Part shown: piece after piece, positions 42,940 through 54,400 of the stretch
Numbering within the stretch: the stretch's first letter is position 1
Layout: every line of letters starts with the position of its first letter
DNA from: Strigamia acuminata
Lineage: Eukaryota > Arthropoda > Chilopoda > Geophilomorpha > Linotaeniidae
Length of the DNA stretch: 64,000 bases
Direction: 5' to 3'
Assembly (NCBI GenBank): GCA_949358305.1
Contig: OX442314.1
Coordinates: 4,219,087 to 4,283,086 of the forward strand
The notes under the pieces: generated by a model
Seen by the model: the letters and a program-made list of their open reading frames with translations, nothing else
The model's database searches: none
What the model was told of the DNA's origin: nothing
Translations under genes and position numbers: made by a program

Positions 42940-43048
42940 CGCGAACAGGAAACGTGTGGTAGCAATATAATTTCTTCACGAATAAATAAAAATAAGTTAC
43001 AATTAACAGCGTGGCGAAGTGAGCGCCGAAGTGCTTGTCCGGCGCCAT
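42940..43048 (-). other. Possible minus-strand exon with a membrane segment
   Basis: The minus strand has ATG at 43048 in a good context (ATAATGGCG), a 36-codon frame with a hydrophobic stretch (FATLLIVTYFYLFV) followed by KKLYCY, and a consensus donor (GTGAGT) at 42939. The local DNA is CpG-richer than its neighbours. Just upstream on the same strand a frame after an AG acceptor ends DDDDEN and stop (about 43060-43126). This could be the first exon of a small membrane protein gene. I do not recognise the product or find the next exon. Confidence 0.35.
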
Positions 43049-43437
43049 TATCCTCTGACCTAGTTTTCGTCATCATCGTCCTGCAGAAATGGAAACTTTT
43101 GATGCGCTTTTTCTTTGCGCTTTTTATCTGAAAATAATAACGAAAATAATGATAAAAATTGTTTTAACCAAAAACAACAAAAATAAAACACATTAATCTT
43201 TGCTTTGGAATCGCTGGTGACTCGAGAAACCCGGAAACCTAGTCGTTGAATTTGTTTACTCGCCACTAGATGGCAGTCGGGAAACCTAAAAAACTTGCAA
43301 GACAACAAAAGGTTTGTAGCCAGTCACTGGCAACACACCCACATGGCCTAGTTCAACCACACCCTCCCAGAAAGAGTTGATAATGATGGTTGTGAAATAA
43401 CGAAACATCAATATTCTGAGTGTCCTTTAAATTTCAG

Positions 43438-43526
43438 TACGTATGACCTTGCTCCAGTGAAAACAAATTCAGAGATTGCTGCCAAAATTGCTTTTTTAAA
43501 CGATTAGAAAACAACCTAACCTGCAA
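43438..43526 (+). pseudogene. Decayed third copy of the DEG/ENaC Cys-rich exon
   Basis: The DNA matches unit A exon 18908-19014 through CTTGCTCC.GTGAAAAC, TTCAGAGATTGCT and GAAAACAA.CT.ACCTGCA. An acceptor-like TTTCAG precedes it, and the similarity extends slightly into the former intron. About 18 bases are deleted near the start, a stop codon is created (YV then stop) and the donor has changed to CAAGTAAA. It is a pseudo-exon, evidence that more DEG/ENaC-derived DNA was duplicated downstream. Confidence 0.75.
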
Positions 43527-43529
43527 GTA

Positions 43530-44287
43530 AAAGCATTTTCATTCTAATTAGCACAAGAAATTTCTATTTCACATAAAAAAAAACTGTTATGTATTTAGTA
43601 AAACAATTACACATATTGTAAAACATTTAAACAAATCATACATTGTAATTACTAATAGTAATTTTTAATGTTTGTGTACAAATTTTTGCTGGACAAAGGT
43701 TTAGCACCATATTCAAAAAAGCACAAAGAAATCGGTTTCTTCAGAAAATCACTGTTTATTTGAACAATACATTCCAATATTATGTTGTATAACGAAAATT
43801 TTGTATGTGTGATTATGCAGGCCAAGTCAAAACCTAAATTTGGAACACTGAGCAATTCACTTATTAACTTTATGCTTAGAATCATTTTCCTGCTGAAATA
43901 GCCATGTCAAATGCAGTTCATCATCCGCACATGGAAGCATAACAATCCTCCAATAAGTATATTGGTCCATGATACTCTTGATTGAATGTTTTGGACCGAT
44001 ACCCATACAGGAAAACCATTCCAATGACATAATGGCTTGGGTTAGGTTGGGTTAAGCTTTTTGTGCTTTTGACCGAATTTAAAAAATTACAAAATCCAAT
44101 TTCCCGTAAAAATTCCAGATTTCTCCCCGATCCGAGACTTTGCCATTGAATTAGCACACACGACCAACGCGCCAATAGCACTCGAATTAAGTGAAGTTAA
44201 AAAATTTCACATAAAACACCGACATGGGACCGAACTTATACACAAAATATGAGACACGAGTAAATTTTAAGCGAGTATTTTCCCTAC
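43530..44287. other. Spacer without recognised features
   Basis: I see no supported gene or repeat. The frames here are short and lack motifs. Confidence 0.5.
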
Positions 44288-44438
44288 CTTCGCGGTTGAG
44301 ACATCGCCAGCCAGTTACGATCGTACACTAAAGGTTTCTTCAAATCCTAAATGAGAAAAATCAATCAAATTACAGGTTATAATCATCGCAAATCAGAAAC
44401 AAAACCCGTAACGTACTTTGAAGTGGATCGACAGCCAT
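44288..44438 (-). other. Possible minus-strand exons of an unknown gene
   Basis: On the minus strand an ATG at 44438 is followed after 22 bases by a GTACGT donor. A segment at 44346-44288, between a consensus acceptor (TTTTTCTCATTTAG) and a GTAGGG donor, is open in one frame (DLKKPLVYDRNWLAMSQPR). The two do not join in that frame, so the model is incomplete. Confidence 0.22.
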
Positions 44439-44527
44439 TTTGGTTAGGTTTTGTGTGAGTGCATTCCAAGTAGAGCGCGCCCTCAACGGTCAAACACTCA
44501 AGACACGGCGTTGCGTTGAACACCGAA

Positions 44528-44823
44528 TGGAAGCAAACATTACACACTTCATAGAAAATGAGTTGGGTCAAATTGGTGCGGTAGTTGTCGCGTGGGAATG
44601 TATGGCCTATGTAGACCCTAAGAGCTTTAATTTTGCAAGTTTTGATAAAGACTTTAAGAAAAGCAAGCAAGCTGTGTCGTGGTATTTTCCCAGACTTTGC
44701 CCACTAAATTCTTTCAGTGAAATTTGTGTACTACAGTTGGAGTTATTTTGCCAGACATTCAGGGAGGGGTGTTCAAATAAGAAGACTTACTGTCTCAAGT
44801 GGACACGAGACAGTTTAACGTAA
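44528..44823 (+). other. Possible coding segment, unknown
   Basis: This frame starts at the ATG at 44528 and reads MEANITHFIENELGQIGAV then ECMAYVDPKSF and ASFDKDFKKSKQAV, ending at a stop at 44823. It lies head to head with the minus-strand ATG at 44438. Composition is more gene-like than the neighbours. I do not recognise the family. Introns may be hidden, for example before CTTTGCCCACTAAATTC. Confidence 0.3.
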
Positions 44824-45204
44824 ATAGTTTTCTTTTAAAATACAGCTTGTCGTAACCTTGGTTCCGGTAATAAACTTACACAATATCTTACAAATAATAC
44901 TTTTATTTAACACTGTAATAATACAATAATAATACTTAATGTTGTTGGTCTCGGATCCTTCGGTCGGATACGATTGTTGCTGCACGGCAGTCTTACACGT
45001 GGCTTCTGTTGTCTAGGGTAAAATGGCGTCTTGCGAAAACACGTGTTTGCAAACGCTTCGCTTCGGCGATCTGGATAGATATTTCGATCGTAGTTTTGCT
45101 ACGATAAATATCTGTGACTTTAGGTTATAGATGACTTGGGCAACGGGCATCGGTCCTCTATCAATCCGTGGTATTCGGCCTGAAAGGTGAGGTGTGATGG
45201 GCGT
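44824..45204. other. Spacer with a hairpin
   Basis: No supported gene. An imperfect hairpin (AGATATTTCGATCGTAG with CTACGATAAATATCT) lies at about 45078-45113. Confidence 0.4.
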
Positions 45205-45698
45205 GCCGTTCCAACGGCGAATCAGCTAAGGGCGAATCTGGCCATTCGGACAAATGGCGAATTTCTATCTTATTTCGTCCAAAAGCAGTCCCAATGGCAA
45301 ATTTCTCCCAATTCGCTATTGGGAACGTATTTGTACCTTTCTAATGGCGAATTGGTAGAAATTAGCCACAGGGGCGCACATCTAGCGCGACATCAATCTG
45401 CTGCGACAAGCCGTCCCAAAAAAATGGGTTTGCACCAAAAAACCAGTAAGGTTAGGTTCGCGGGGGGTCAAGGGGGGGCGCAGCCCCCCCTTGTTAGCCC
45501 TTCTTAGGAATTGGAAGTTGTGGTAGATGACGCCCACAGATTCGCCATTGGAAACGCAAATAACGTTTCCAATGGCGAATTTCAATATACACATTTCCAA
45601 TGGCGAATTTTCCCAGATTCGCCATTGGAAACGTCAAAATAGCTTTCTAATGGCGAATTTTGGAAATTCGCCATTAGGTGATTCGCCGTTGGAACGGG
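45205..45698. mobile_element. Palindrome-rich MITE, copy 2
   Basis: The same roughly 495-bp element as 18358-18852 in opposite orientation. Its ends are clearer here: CCGTTCCAACGGCGAATC at the left and its complement at the right. It repeats the word TTCGCCATTGGAAACG internally. Identity to copy 1 is high by eye. Confidence 0.8.
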
Positions 45699-46866
45699 TA
45701 CCCGTGTGATGCTACTGTTGCTATTGAATCTATAAGTGGCGCTTCCGGTCAAAACACGAGTTTAAATACCCCTAGTGACCGGAAATGACGAATTTGCATA
45801 AATTCGGGGAGTTATGCAAATGGTGACGTCATCATTACATTGATTCCGCAGAAATGGTAAAACTAGTTTAGCTAGTTTTCTTTGTAATAATCATTTTGTG
45901 TCACATTTCCGATCAAAGAATAATATCATTTATTTATTATACACATATATATTTTATAAAACATTTTGTGACCTCAGGATCACCACAAGCTCAATTATTT
46001 TAATACATTTAATTCGGGATTGGGTGTACTTCAACGGCAGGAAAGCTCTGTTGAGCAAAGTTAGGTATGAAAAACCGTATGAAAAAAATTTGAAATTTGA
46101 AAATTACTATTTGTATTAATAATTAATATTTCCCATTGTTCTTTTTGTAATTTATTTTAATACATCATTCCTTTTAGTATTGTAAGAATTATTCCTTGAA
46201 TTAGAGTGATTTGAGAAAACTTGGTTCTATTATTATTGTTATTAAAATATTGTATAAGTCTTGTTTAAGCAATTTTATAAATATATACGGTTTGTGCCTA
46301 AGAAATTAAAATTTAATTTAATTAAATTGTAAGTTTACTGTGTTTTGTAATAAATTAAAGGAAGAGGACTTTTCTGCTGGAAATTGAGTTTTCAGTCTAA
46401 AAATTTGAATTTTTATCTGAAAAATTTCTTGCTGAAAAAATTCAATTTTCAATTTTCTAGTTAAAATAGCAAATTACGGCTACGTCCCAGAAGCGGCTTG
46501 GGAAAGTTTCCGCCGCCGCCACGTAATAAAACAGCACTTTATTAAGAGAATTGTTCGTTTGTCGCTTTTCTAATCAATGGGTGTAGAAATTAATTTTTTT
46601 TCGTCAGTTTCCTCGCTAATCAATGGGCGCGGTGGAAGCAGAAGATATTTCTGGTGATTTTTACAGCTTTATCATTACGTTTTTTGGATTTCTGGCAATG
46701 ACCCGGGAACGTCAGTGGCGAAGCCTTCCATGTCGTATTAAATTAGAATTGGCAACTCGCATGACAAATTACTCATTCGAAACTAAAAATTTGTGAAGCA
46801 CGCCAAATTCAAGGAGGGCAAAGCAAATTAAAGTTCCATCTTAATATTTATATATTTGTTATTTTT

Positions 46867-47097
46867 ATGTTGCTTTTTAGATTTAGGGTCACTACTAATG
46901 CCTCGTTAGACTACGTTGTGGTGGATCCTGAAGCGATTGCAGAGATTTTCCACTGCATTAATGATAAAAGCAGTGTGTTTCAATGTGCGCACAAGCTAAA
47001 TAAAATTGTCGTTGCCCCTTTTTTGTCTGAGAATAGAATACAAGAAAAAGAGAGTCCAAAATGGCGTTATATGGCCACCAATTTGAGGAGGGACTAA
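46867..47097 (+). other. Coding-like segment in the dispersed repeat
   Basis: A 76-codon frame reads VVVDPEAIAEIFHCINDKSS then HKLNKIVVAPFLSENR and ends at a stop at 47095-47097. Its amino acid composition is ordinary for a protein, unlike the flanking AT-rich DNA. I do not recognise it. It is absent from the 5' copy of the repeat, where the (GA)n tract occupies the corresponding position. Confidence 0.3.
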
Positions 47098-48215
47098 AGC
47101 ACTGTGCTTCAGATTAAGGATGTTGAGGGTATTATTTAAGAAGTTAAAAAATTTGAAATTTGAAAATTAAAAATTAAAAATATAATTCTAATTTTAATTT
47201 TGCAGGTCTAAAACTACATGGTACCGACCAAAAGAAAGACCAGCTGCAACTGACCATCGCCATAACCCGTACGATACATTTTTTTCATCTGAGCAAAGTT
47301 AGCACCCAAAAAACGGTCCGTATATTCAAGAAAAGTCAATCACCAAGTGGTCAAGGAGAGGAAAGAAGGGGAAAAAAGGAGCATAATGTGATTAACATTC
47401 CTGAGTTTGCCCAGACATTAACCAAGTACATTCCAGATAACAGATTGGAGAGCAGAAAGGAGAAATTGCGTTGAAAATAAATTTTTCTAACAAATTTACA
47501 AAAAAGAGATTGATTTCTTTGATTTAAGTTATTACTTATTAGTCGCTTTTTGCATGGTCGGTATAGATAGCAGCAAAATTACTCAAAAGGAATGTCAAAA
47601 TTATTATCCTTGATGGTGGGGAGATTTATAACAGAAGCGCAAGTAAATTTACATATTTAAACTGTTGGATTTAAAGCAATTTGTTCTCCGTTTATCCTCG
47701 TTTTATTTTAGTTTACAATTATTGTCTGTATGGTGTACCAAATAGATTACCATACTTGTGCTCACTTTAGTTGTATAGCAATATTGGATTAAAACATGCC
47801 ATGTTCTTTTTCATATCAAATGGCTCTTTATTTGATCCAAGCATCAACATAAACAACTATTTCATTCCGGCCGTAACGACTGTACCGTTCCTCACAGTTG
47901 ACCCACATCACCGAAAACTTTAAAATCAAGTCAAAGGGATATGGAAAGCAGATGCTTCGGTCGTGCATTTAATTTAGACAGTAATTTATTATTATCATTA
48001 TTATACAGCAACACCAACCCAGTAAGGAAATAGAGACAAAAGCAGAGAAAAGAGAGCCTGGAGTAAGGACTGAGAGGAAGGCGGACGTAAACCAACTGAC
48101 CTTGTTGTTCATAAATAGCGCTATGCAAGGATTTTATCGCTTTTTAGTCATTTTCTTAAAACAATTTTATCGCTTTTTGTTCAATTATGTATGTAAATAA
48201 TCTTTTGTTTTTTTA

Positions 48216-48563
48216 GTGGCAGTTGCCCACATAATGAAGATTGTTAGAAGTTACGACCATCTCCTGAATCACGCCTGCTTGACGAAAGAAATCTTTTGGC
48301 AATTTTTAATTACCGAGTGCAATTCTTCAGAATTACCAAGCAATTGTAGATTTAGAGCAGCTCTGAAAAGAGTAACCATCAAATGGTGCAAGGGGAAAAT
48401 ACCTCAGAAACATGCAGTTACAGTGTGTGGAGCAGGAATAATATTAATAAATATGTTAAACTTGAAGAGAAATAAATGTTCCTACAAATTTACCACACAA
48501 TTTCCAAAGTCCTTGGCTACAAATGATGTTTTAGTTGAAGTTTTCAAAATGGCGTCGGAGTAG
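48216..48563 (+). other. Exon-like repeat, copy 3 (longest)
   Basis: Preceded by a T-run ending in AG (48215), this is the best preserved copy of the unidentified exon at 33-277. It reads VAHIMKIVRSYDHLLNHACL, KEIFWQFLITECNSSELP, then FRAALKRVTIKWCKGKIPQK and HAV. Conserved Cys and Trp residues and in-frame length differences among copies suggest a protein-coding origin. The frame after about 48430 diverges into the neighbouring repeat. Confidence 0.4.
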
Positions 48564-48963
48564 TAAAGAAGCACAACCACACGTTTTACAAAGCAAAAGT
48601 ACACTAACTTTATTCTATTCATAAAGGAAAAAGGAAATGCAAATGACGAGTTCGGAGAACCAATCACAAGCATCCGTAAGATATGGGCATGACGTGTTCG
48701 AGCAGAGGAATGCAAAGGGATTAAGAGGGATTAACAAGTTAAGATTCCAATAAAAGAACAGGTCAACACATCTCAATGGAAATACAAAATACATTATAAT
48801 ATAAAATGTAACATCGAAATCAAATACACAAATCAAATAAAATCATAAATTCAATATTAAAAATCACAAGTAAAAAATGGAAATATAAATCAACAATACT
48901 AATTTAAACAATATAAATGAAACTCAAATAATAATTCACGTGTAAAATCATCCGATTTTCACA
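48545..48963. repeat. Non-autonomous repeat, copy 2
   Basis: The ends match 20587-20935: AAATGGCGTCGGAG..GAAGCACAACCACAC on the left and GTAAAATCATCCGATTTTCAC on the right. The interior is AT-rich and diverged. It interrupts the dispersed repeat. Class unknown. Confidence 0.5.
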
Positions 48964-49006
48964 AAATATATACGATTTGTGCCTAGGAAATTGAAATTAA
49001 ATTTAA

Positions 49007-49008
<2 letters not shown>

Positions 49009-49042
<34 letters not shown>
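49009..49042. repeat. (GA)n microsatellite, short copy
   Basis: About 17 GA units, in the same position within the dispersed repeat as 1767-1855. Confidence 0.9.
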
Positions 49043-49044
<2 letters not shown>

Positions 49045-49251
49045 CAACTCAGCCACTTCAAATGGGATTAATTAGGATGAGCAAGGTTGGAAAGCATTCA
49101 TACTTATTACTTAGAATATATTTATGGAAACCCATCAACACCAAGGGCATTCTTTCAAAGCTGCTCACGCATTATTGCCGAACCCACGTAAAAATATTGT
49201 AGAAATATTGATTTTTATGCAAAAGTGCACTTTTTGTACATGAATAGTGAA

Positions 49252-49525
49252 ATGTGCATTTTTACACGTGAAATGTGCATTTTTACACGTGAAATGTGCA
49301 TTTTTACACGTGAAATGTGCATTTTTACACGTGAAATGTGCATTTTTACACGTGAAATGTGCATTTTTACACGTGAAATGTGCATTTTTACACGTGAAAT
49401 GTGCATTTTTACACGTGAAATGTGCATTTTTACACGTGAAATGTGCATTTTTACACGTGAAATGTGCATTTTTACACGTGAAATGTGCATTTTTACACGT
49501 GAAATGTGCATTTTTACACGTGAAA
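49252..49525. repeat. 21-bp minisatellite C with CACGTG in every unit
   Basis: Thirteen almost perfect copies of TGTGCATTTTTACACGTGAA plus one base. Every unit contains the palindromic E-box CACGTG. Because the unit is 21 bp, four reading frames stay open through the array. These are artefacts. The unit resembles that of minisatellite A (17523-17865). Confidence 0.95.
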
Positions 49526-49654
49526 ATCATTTTTCTGCAGAGTCTGGTCAGCTACAGTACAGAAATGCATCAGGTTTATACAGTTTAATCGAATTGGTGA
49601 ACGCTACACTCCAATGCACTCTTACAACACCAAATAATTTGTGACCATCTTTCA

Positions 49655-50070
49655 CCAAAAACAAAACAAAAAGAAAAGAAACAAACTGCATTTTGTTGCA
49701 AGAGAAAACAAAAGTTTTTTCCATTCAGTTATTAGGCATAAGATTCAGCAAACTGGAACCAAGTCAGCTGCACAAAAGACCCTTTATAGTCCAATACAAA
49801 AGCAAATAAAAGAAATTCAACTGCACACAAAATCTCTGTATTCTATTCCATTAGGCCTATAGGATTCAGCACTAATATTTGCAAGAAATGGATCATGAAT
49901 TCAAGGATGAATGAAACAAACCTGTGTTTTGAATAAATTTCCTTCGGGATAGAGAAATACAAAAAGGAAAAATAAACTCTGCATTCTGTTGCAAGAGAGA
50001 ACAAATTGGAACAAAAATCCATTCAGTCATTAGGCCTACGAATATCAGCACTAATACTGAAATATTAAAA
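49655..50070. repeat. Degenerate tandem segments
   Basis: Related stretches occur near 49665-49750, 49800-49880 and 49960-50060. Each combines TGCATT.TGTTGCAAGAGA or CTGTATTCTATTCCATTAGG with ATTCAGCACTAATA. No gene is supported in 49525-50394. Confidence 0.5.
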
Positions 50071-50397
50071 CGAACGAACGATCGATCGATTTTACTGAGA
50101 AATGAAATGTGTGTTCCTCATATGAATTCTCGGATGAATGGAATACGAGATGCACAATTGAAAACCATCAAAATGGAAATAGAAAAACGATGAGAAAAGA
50201 ACAAGTAAAGAACGAGGCGAAGCAAAGTGAACAATGGCCGACAACGAGCGAGACTCGTAACACGAGACACGAGACAGCACACCAGAGAATTGACAATTGC
50301 TAACTCAATAAACAAATGTACAACATACAAAGTGTTAAAACGTACAATTCAACCTGGTGGTAATTCAAGGTGTAATAAAAATTAACTACAGTTATTA

Positions 50398-51417
50398 TGT
50401 TGTGACCCGACTGGACCGGGGTCAACGAAGAGTTTCTCTCGTGACCTCGTTTCGGGTGTAAGGGGAGCCGCAAGCGCGTCTCCCTTCCCTCAGTGCATTG
50501 ACATCTAGTCAATGGACAGGCGTCTGCCCTGAGGGAGTGGGGATGGCTCGTCCACCCCACCATTGGGTGATTCCGGTCACCTGTCAACCCCGCTTTGTGC
50601 AACGGAATGTGCCTTGCACTGAGCGGGCAGAACCAACACAACCATCAAACGAGAAACACACGTAAACCCGTCGTCCTACAAGATCAGGCCCAAGTAAAAT
50701 ATACTGGGATTGACCAAGGACAAAGGACAATTTACCGTGAGTACGTTTGGTCAGTGTCAAACTCCGCAGAGTAACCTGCGAGATAAGATTACCACACTAT
50801 TTTAGCACACCAGCTAGAAATAGTAAAAACCACTCCAGTTTAGCGAGTTGTGCAGACAAACGGTCGCACAAGCCTAAACTGCAGTAAAACCACGACGAGC
50901 GTTCCCGCCGCTGTGTGACCGCCGGGAGCCAGAAGAGTCCGCCGCTGTGTGATCGCCGGACACCACACAAAAACCTAGACAACAGCCCGAAGTAAGCCTT
51001 TTAACTAAGCATTCACTCGCGCCCGACCAGCGTGAGCCCGAAGGACCAGCCAGAGACGAGCCGAGGACGCCATATTGCCACGCCGGCCCAAGACGACACC
51101 ACGTTGCCACAACGAGGACGCCATCTTGGACACGACCGAGACAACAGACGACCTCGCCGATTCCAGCCAGCTTTCATCATACCTTTACCTTTCCATTTCC
51201 CTTCACCCATTCCGATTTACCTTTTACCTACCTTTTATATATATATATATATAAGATATATCTGTACATTGTCCCACAGAATAAATCTATATTATATTTT
51301 ACCTTTTATATCTGTGTAATCATTTCTTTGGGTAAACCGCTTGAGCAAAGCGGTAGTGAGTTAGTCGAATTAAGTAATCAACCCACGAGTTAGCGACGGT
51401 TAGAGTTGAGCGCGACA
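50398..51417 (+). repeat. gypsy 5' LTR
   Basis: It has a TATATATA tract at about 51235-51252 and AATAAA at 51280-51285. The internal short ORFs recur in the 3' LTR and are not genes. Confidence 0.93.
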
Positions 51418-51419
51418 CG

Positions 51420-51437
51420 TGGGGGCCTGTCCGGGAT
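51420..51437 (+). promoter_or_regulatory. gypsy primer-binding site
   Basis: TGGGGGCCTGTCCGGGAT begins two bases after the LTR. It is close to the tRNA-Pro type primer site (two positions differ from the common form), so tRNA-Pro is the likely primer. Confidence 0.7.
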
Positions 51438-51489
51438 CAAGTCGAATAACTGATTCTAACCTGTGATTACATCATACCCAAAGCAAGAA

Positions 51490-54400
51490 ATGGCAGATAA
51501 TACCCGAGTAACAGATTCCGACTCCGACGCAAACAAGAGAGCCGGCAGTCGTAAAGGCGCCGACTATCACTTGCGATCTGGAGGTCCCTTACCCAAAGCC
51601 TCAGCGCACGAAGCGAGGCAAAAACGGCGTAAGCCTAAACCCGATCGTAGAAGCGCATCCGAGGCATCGCACCCGTCTCGCACCGAGACGAGGCAGCGAT
51701 TGGACGAGACAGAGCGGGGTGAAGAGCAATCTCACTCCAAACTGCCGCGTTCTAACCGTGACGGCGAGACGAGCGGAAACGAGGTTTTATCCCGTAACCA
51801 ATCGCCTCGTCTAACGCACGACACCGAGGTGGGCAGTCCGAAAGCAGCGTCTCCGATACAAAAGACGGCCTCAAATACGACCGCTAATTCGGCACTAAAC
51901 ACGCCAGTTACGCACAGTCGACCAGCCTCGGTAGTGTCTGAAGGGCACAAGTCCAACTCGTCCTCTGTCAAGCGTGTTTCAAGCCAGCCTTACAGCGTCT
52001 CGGGCACCTTGATTGATGCGATGCAGTTGGCACAAGCGGAGGGAGTGAGATACACCCTTCCGACGGGGAAGATTACAGTGTACGAAACGTTACAAATCGT
52101 ACGTGCAGCTTTAAAAGCGCACAGTGTATCCCCACAAATCACCATTGTTGAAGGTGCACACGCTCAACAATTGGTTGATTCCGCTCAATTTGAAGCGGAT
52201 GCAGAGAACGAGGCTCGACAAGCCATTCGCGAGAGACGGAGGAAGCTGGCGGAAAGAGAAGCGCAAGCTCTCGAGTACGGCAGAACCCAGCCCAATCCGA
52301 CGACTCCCGAGGAGGTAGAAATAGTTGACCGAGCCCTGAGAGCACATCGATATGCTTTCCACTCGCAACAAGAAGCAGAACGAGCATTTATGGCCAGATT
52401 GCGACGAGATGACCCGAAATCCGTTCGCAAACCAGAGGTCAGTTCATCCGAGCTGTCCGACGAGAGCCTAGAGGGAGACCCAAAGCGCACGCCGAAGGCC
52501 AAACCCAAACCCCAGCCGGAGAGGGCGACACCAGCTACTCCGAGCAAGAGAGATGCGTCGGCCAGAGAACAACAAACTCGGCCCCGCATGAAAGCTCTCG
52601 ATTCAGCCACAAATAATGCGATAACACGGTTAATCAACGCTAATAATGCTAGGCGAAATGAAGAGCAAGCTCTCACAAGCCAACAGCAAGATAATCCGCA
52701 AGGGACTGAGTGGCAACAACCAGTACCCATCCTTAAAGACGACGAGTCGTCAAGGAGACAATCGCATGATCGCACCTCTTCGCGAGGAGAAGGCAAACGC
52801 GACGAAAGACCGAAATATTATCGCTACGGAAATAGTGATTCGTCGTCAGATGGGCTGGAGTCAAATGCACCCAGTCATCACGATTCGGAGAGAGGTTCCG
52901 GAGAAAGACGAAGGGAAAGAGAGCGCGATGAACGCAGGGAAAGGGAACGTGACGACCGTCGTAGGGGCCGGAAAGAGTCAAACTCTTCACGGCGCAACCC
53001 GCCACGCCACTCACCGTCTCCTGACCCCAGCTCCGACCCCTCATCCAACGACGACAGACGAAAGGAAAAATCAAGTAATCGCCGGAAGAGATCCAACTCT
53101 CCGCGCGATAGAGAGAAACGACGTCGATCGGAAAATAGCGACCACCGACGGGAGGAGTTTCAGGACCTTCCCCGACAAAGCGCGTTTACCGATTCGACGG
53201 GTCGGCAGTATACGATGGGAGAGCTTGGAAGAGCCCTACTCGGCTCGTTGAAGGCCGAGGGAATCGATCTGAGCAAACGAAACGATCGTAATCGTAGCAC
53301 TGGCGACCGCGTAAAGAAAAAATACGCTGTCTCCCGACGTGACACCATGAGTGTTACCGGGAATATTAGGTGGCAATTTTATATTCAGAACCGTTTCGAC
53401 GGGTCATGGAAAGCGGGAGATCGCTTCCTTGACGAAGTAATTCGAATTAAGACTGCCACTAAAGCCACCGTAGGAGACATGCTCACCCACGGTATTGTCG
53501 AGCTAATGACAGGCTCGGCACGTGAGTGGTACCAAGGATTGAAAGGCGTCAATTGGGACGACTTTTTAATGAGATTCGACCTGCGCTACGGCGAGACACC
53601 CGAAGAGGTGAGCCGAAAGATGCGAGGTCTTCGCCAGATGCCTGGTGAAACCATAATGGATTACGACATTCGCGCCAGATTGTTGTTCGAAAAGGCCCCG
53701 ATGGAATTTCACGCCACGGGATTCAACCTTTTCTTTCTCGGCGGTTTGTCGGAATACTCGCAAAGGGTGCTACTTGAAGAAAGGGCACCGACAGGAGGTA
53801 GCTACGAGGAGATGAGCGCCTTCCTGTTCGAGAACACGATAGATATCGAGAAGAGATATTATTCCGCTTTACCAGAAGCGGAGAAAGCAGCGACCGCAAA
53901 ACGTCTCAAGTTGAGTGCGGAAAGATATGGGGCGACAGATAAGATTATGCGCCCTACTGAATATCTTAGCGGTATAATGGAGCTGGCAGAAGCTAGCGTT
54001 GGTTTGCAAATAAAAAATAAACTGACATCCCCGCTGCCTTCCAACCCTTTGGCCGCCCCTAAAAAGGCACCGACAGCGTCAGCCATGCAAGCGACACTGG
54101 AGGAGGTCAAGGAGGGGGAGGAAGCCGAACAAAATGTCGGAAAATCAGACGAAAAAGAAGAAAAAGACGATTATTCGACGGACGAAGAAATACGAAGCTA
54201 TCGCGATACCTTATCAACGGGTTGCGATGAGGAAGGACCGCTAGTACATCTCATCCATCGAGATAGAGCGGTAGAAGAATTTCGCGCCAGGTTAAAACCA
54301 AATGCCGGTCGAATTCCGAAGTATTTTCGGAAAAATTACACGCCACCGTCGAAAGCAGACCCTGAAAAGAAAAAATCGACTGAAGCCCCAAGAGACAAAT

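Larger units (their letters stand above)
46050..49081. repeat. Dispersed repeat mosaic, 3' copy
   Basis: Collinear in pieces with 1-1900 in the same orientation. Relative to that copy it has an insertion of about 500 bp after AATAATATTAATAAATAT (48436-48453), which contains the element at 48545-48963 and resumes at ATATATACGATTTGTGCC. It ends with the (GA)n tract (49009-49042). Two coding-like segments lie inside, at 46867-47097 and 48216-48563. Confidence 0.7.

Noticed and set aside
49252-49525. Regular repeats resembling a CRISPR array
   Set aside because: Units are contiguous with no unique spacers, and the context is eukaryotic. The same applies to 17523-17865 and 41868-42300.
49165-49644. 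Long overlapping ORFs of 98-139 codons on both strands (CIFTREM and CKNAHFT repeats)
   Set aside because: They are translations of a 21-bp minisatellite. A unit divisible by three keeps several frames open, and there is no non-repetitive coding sequence.
52185-52796. 203-codon minus-strand ORF and overlapping frames in gag
   Set aside because: Shadow frames of the charged gag N-terminal region.
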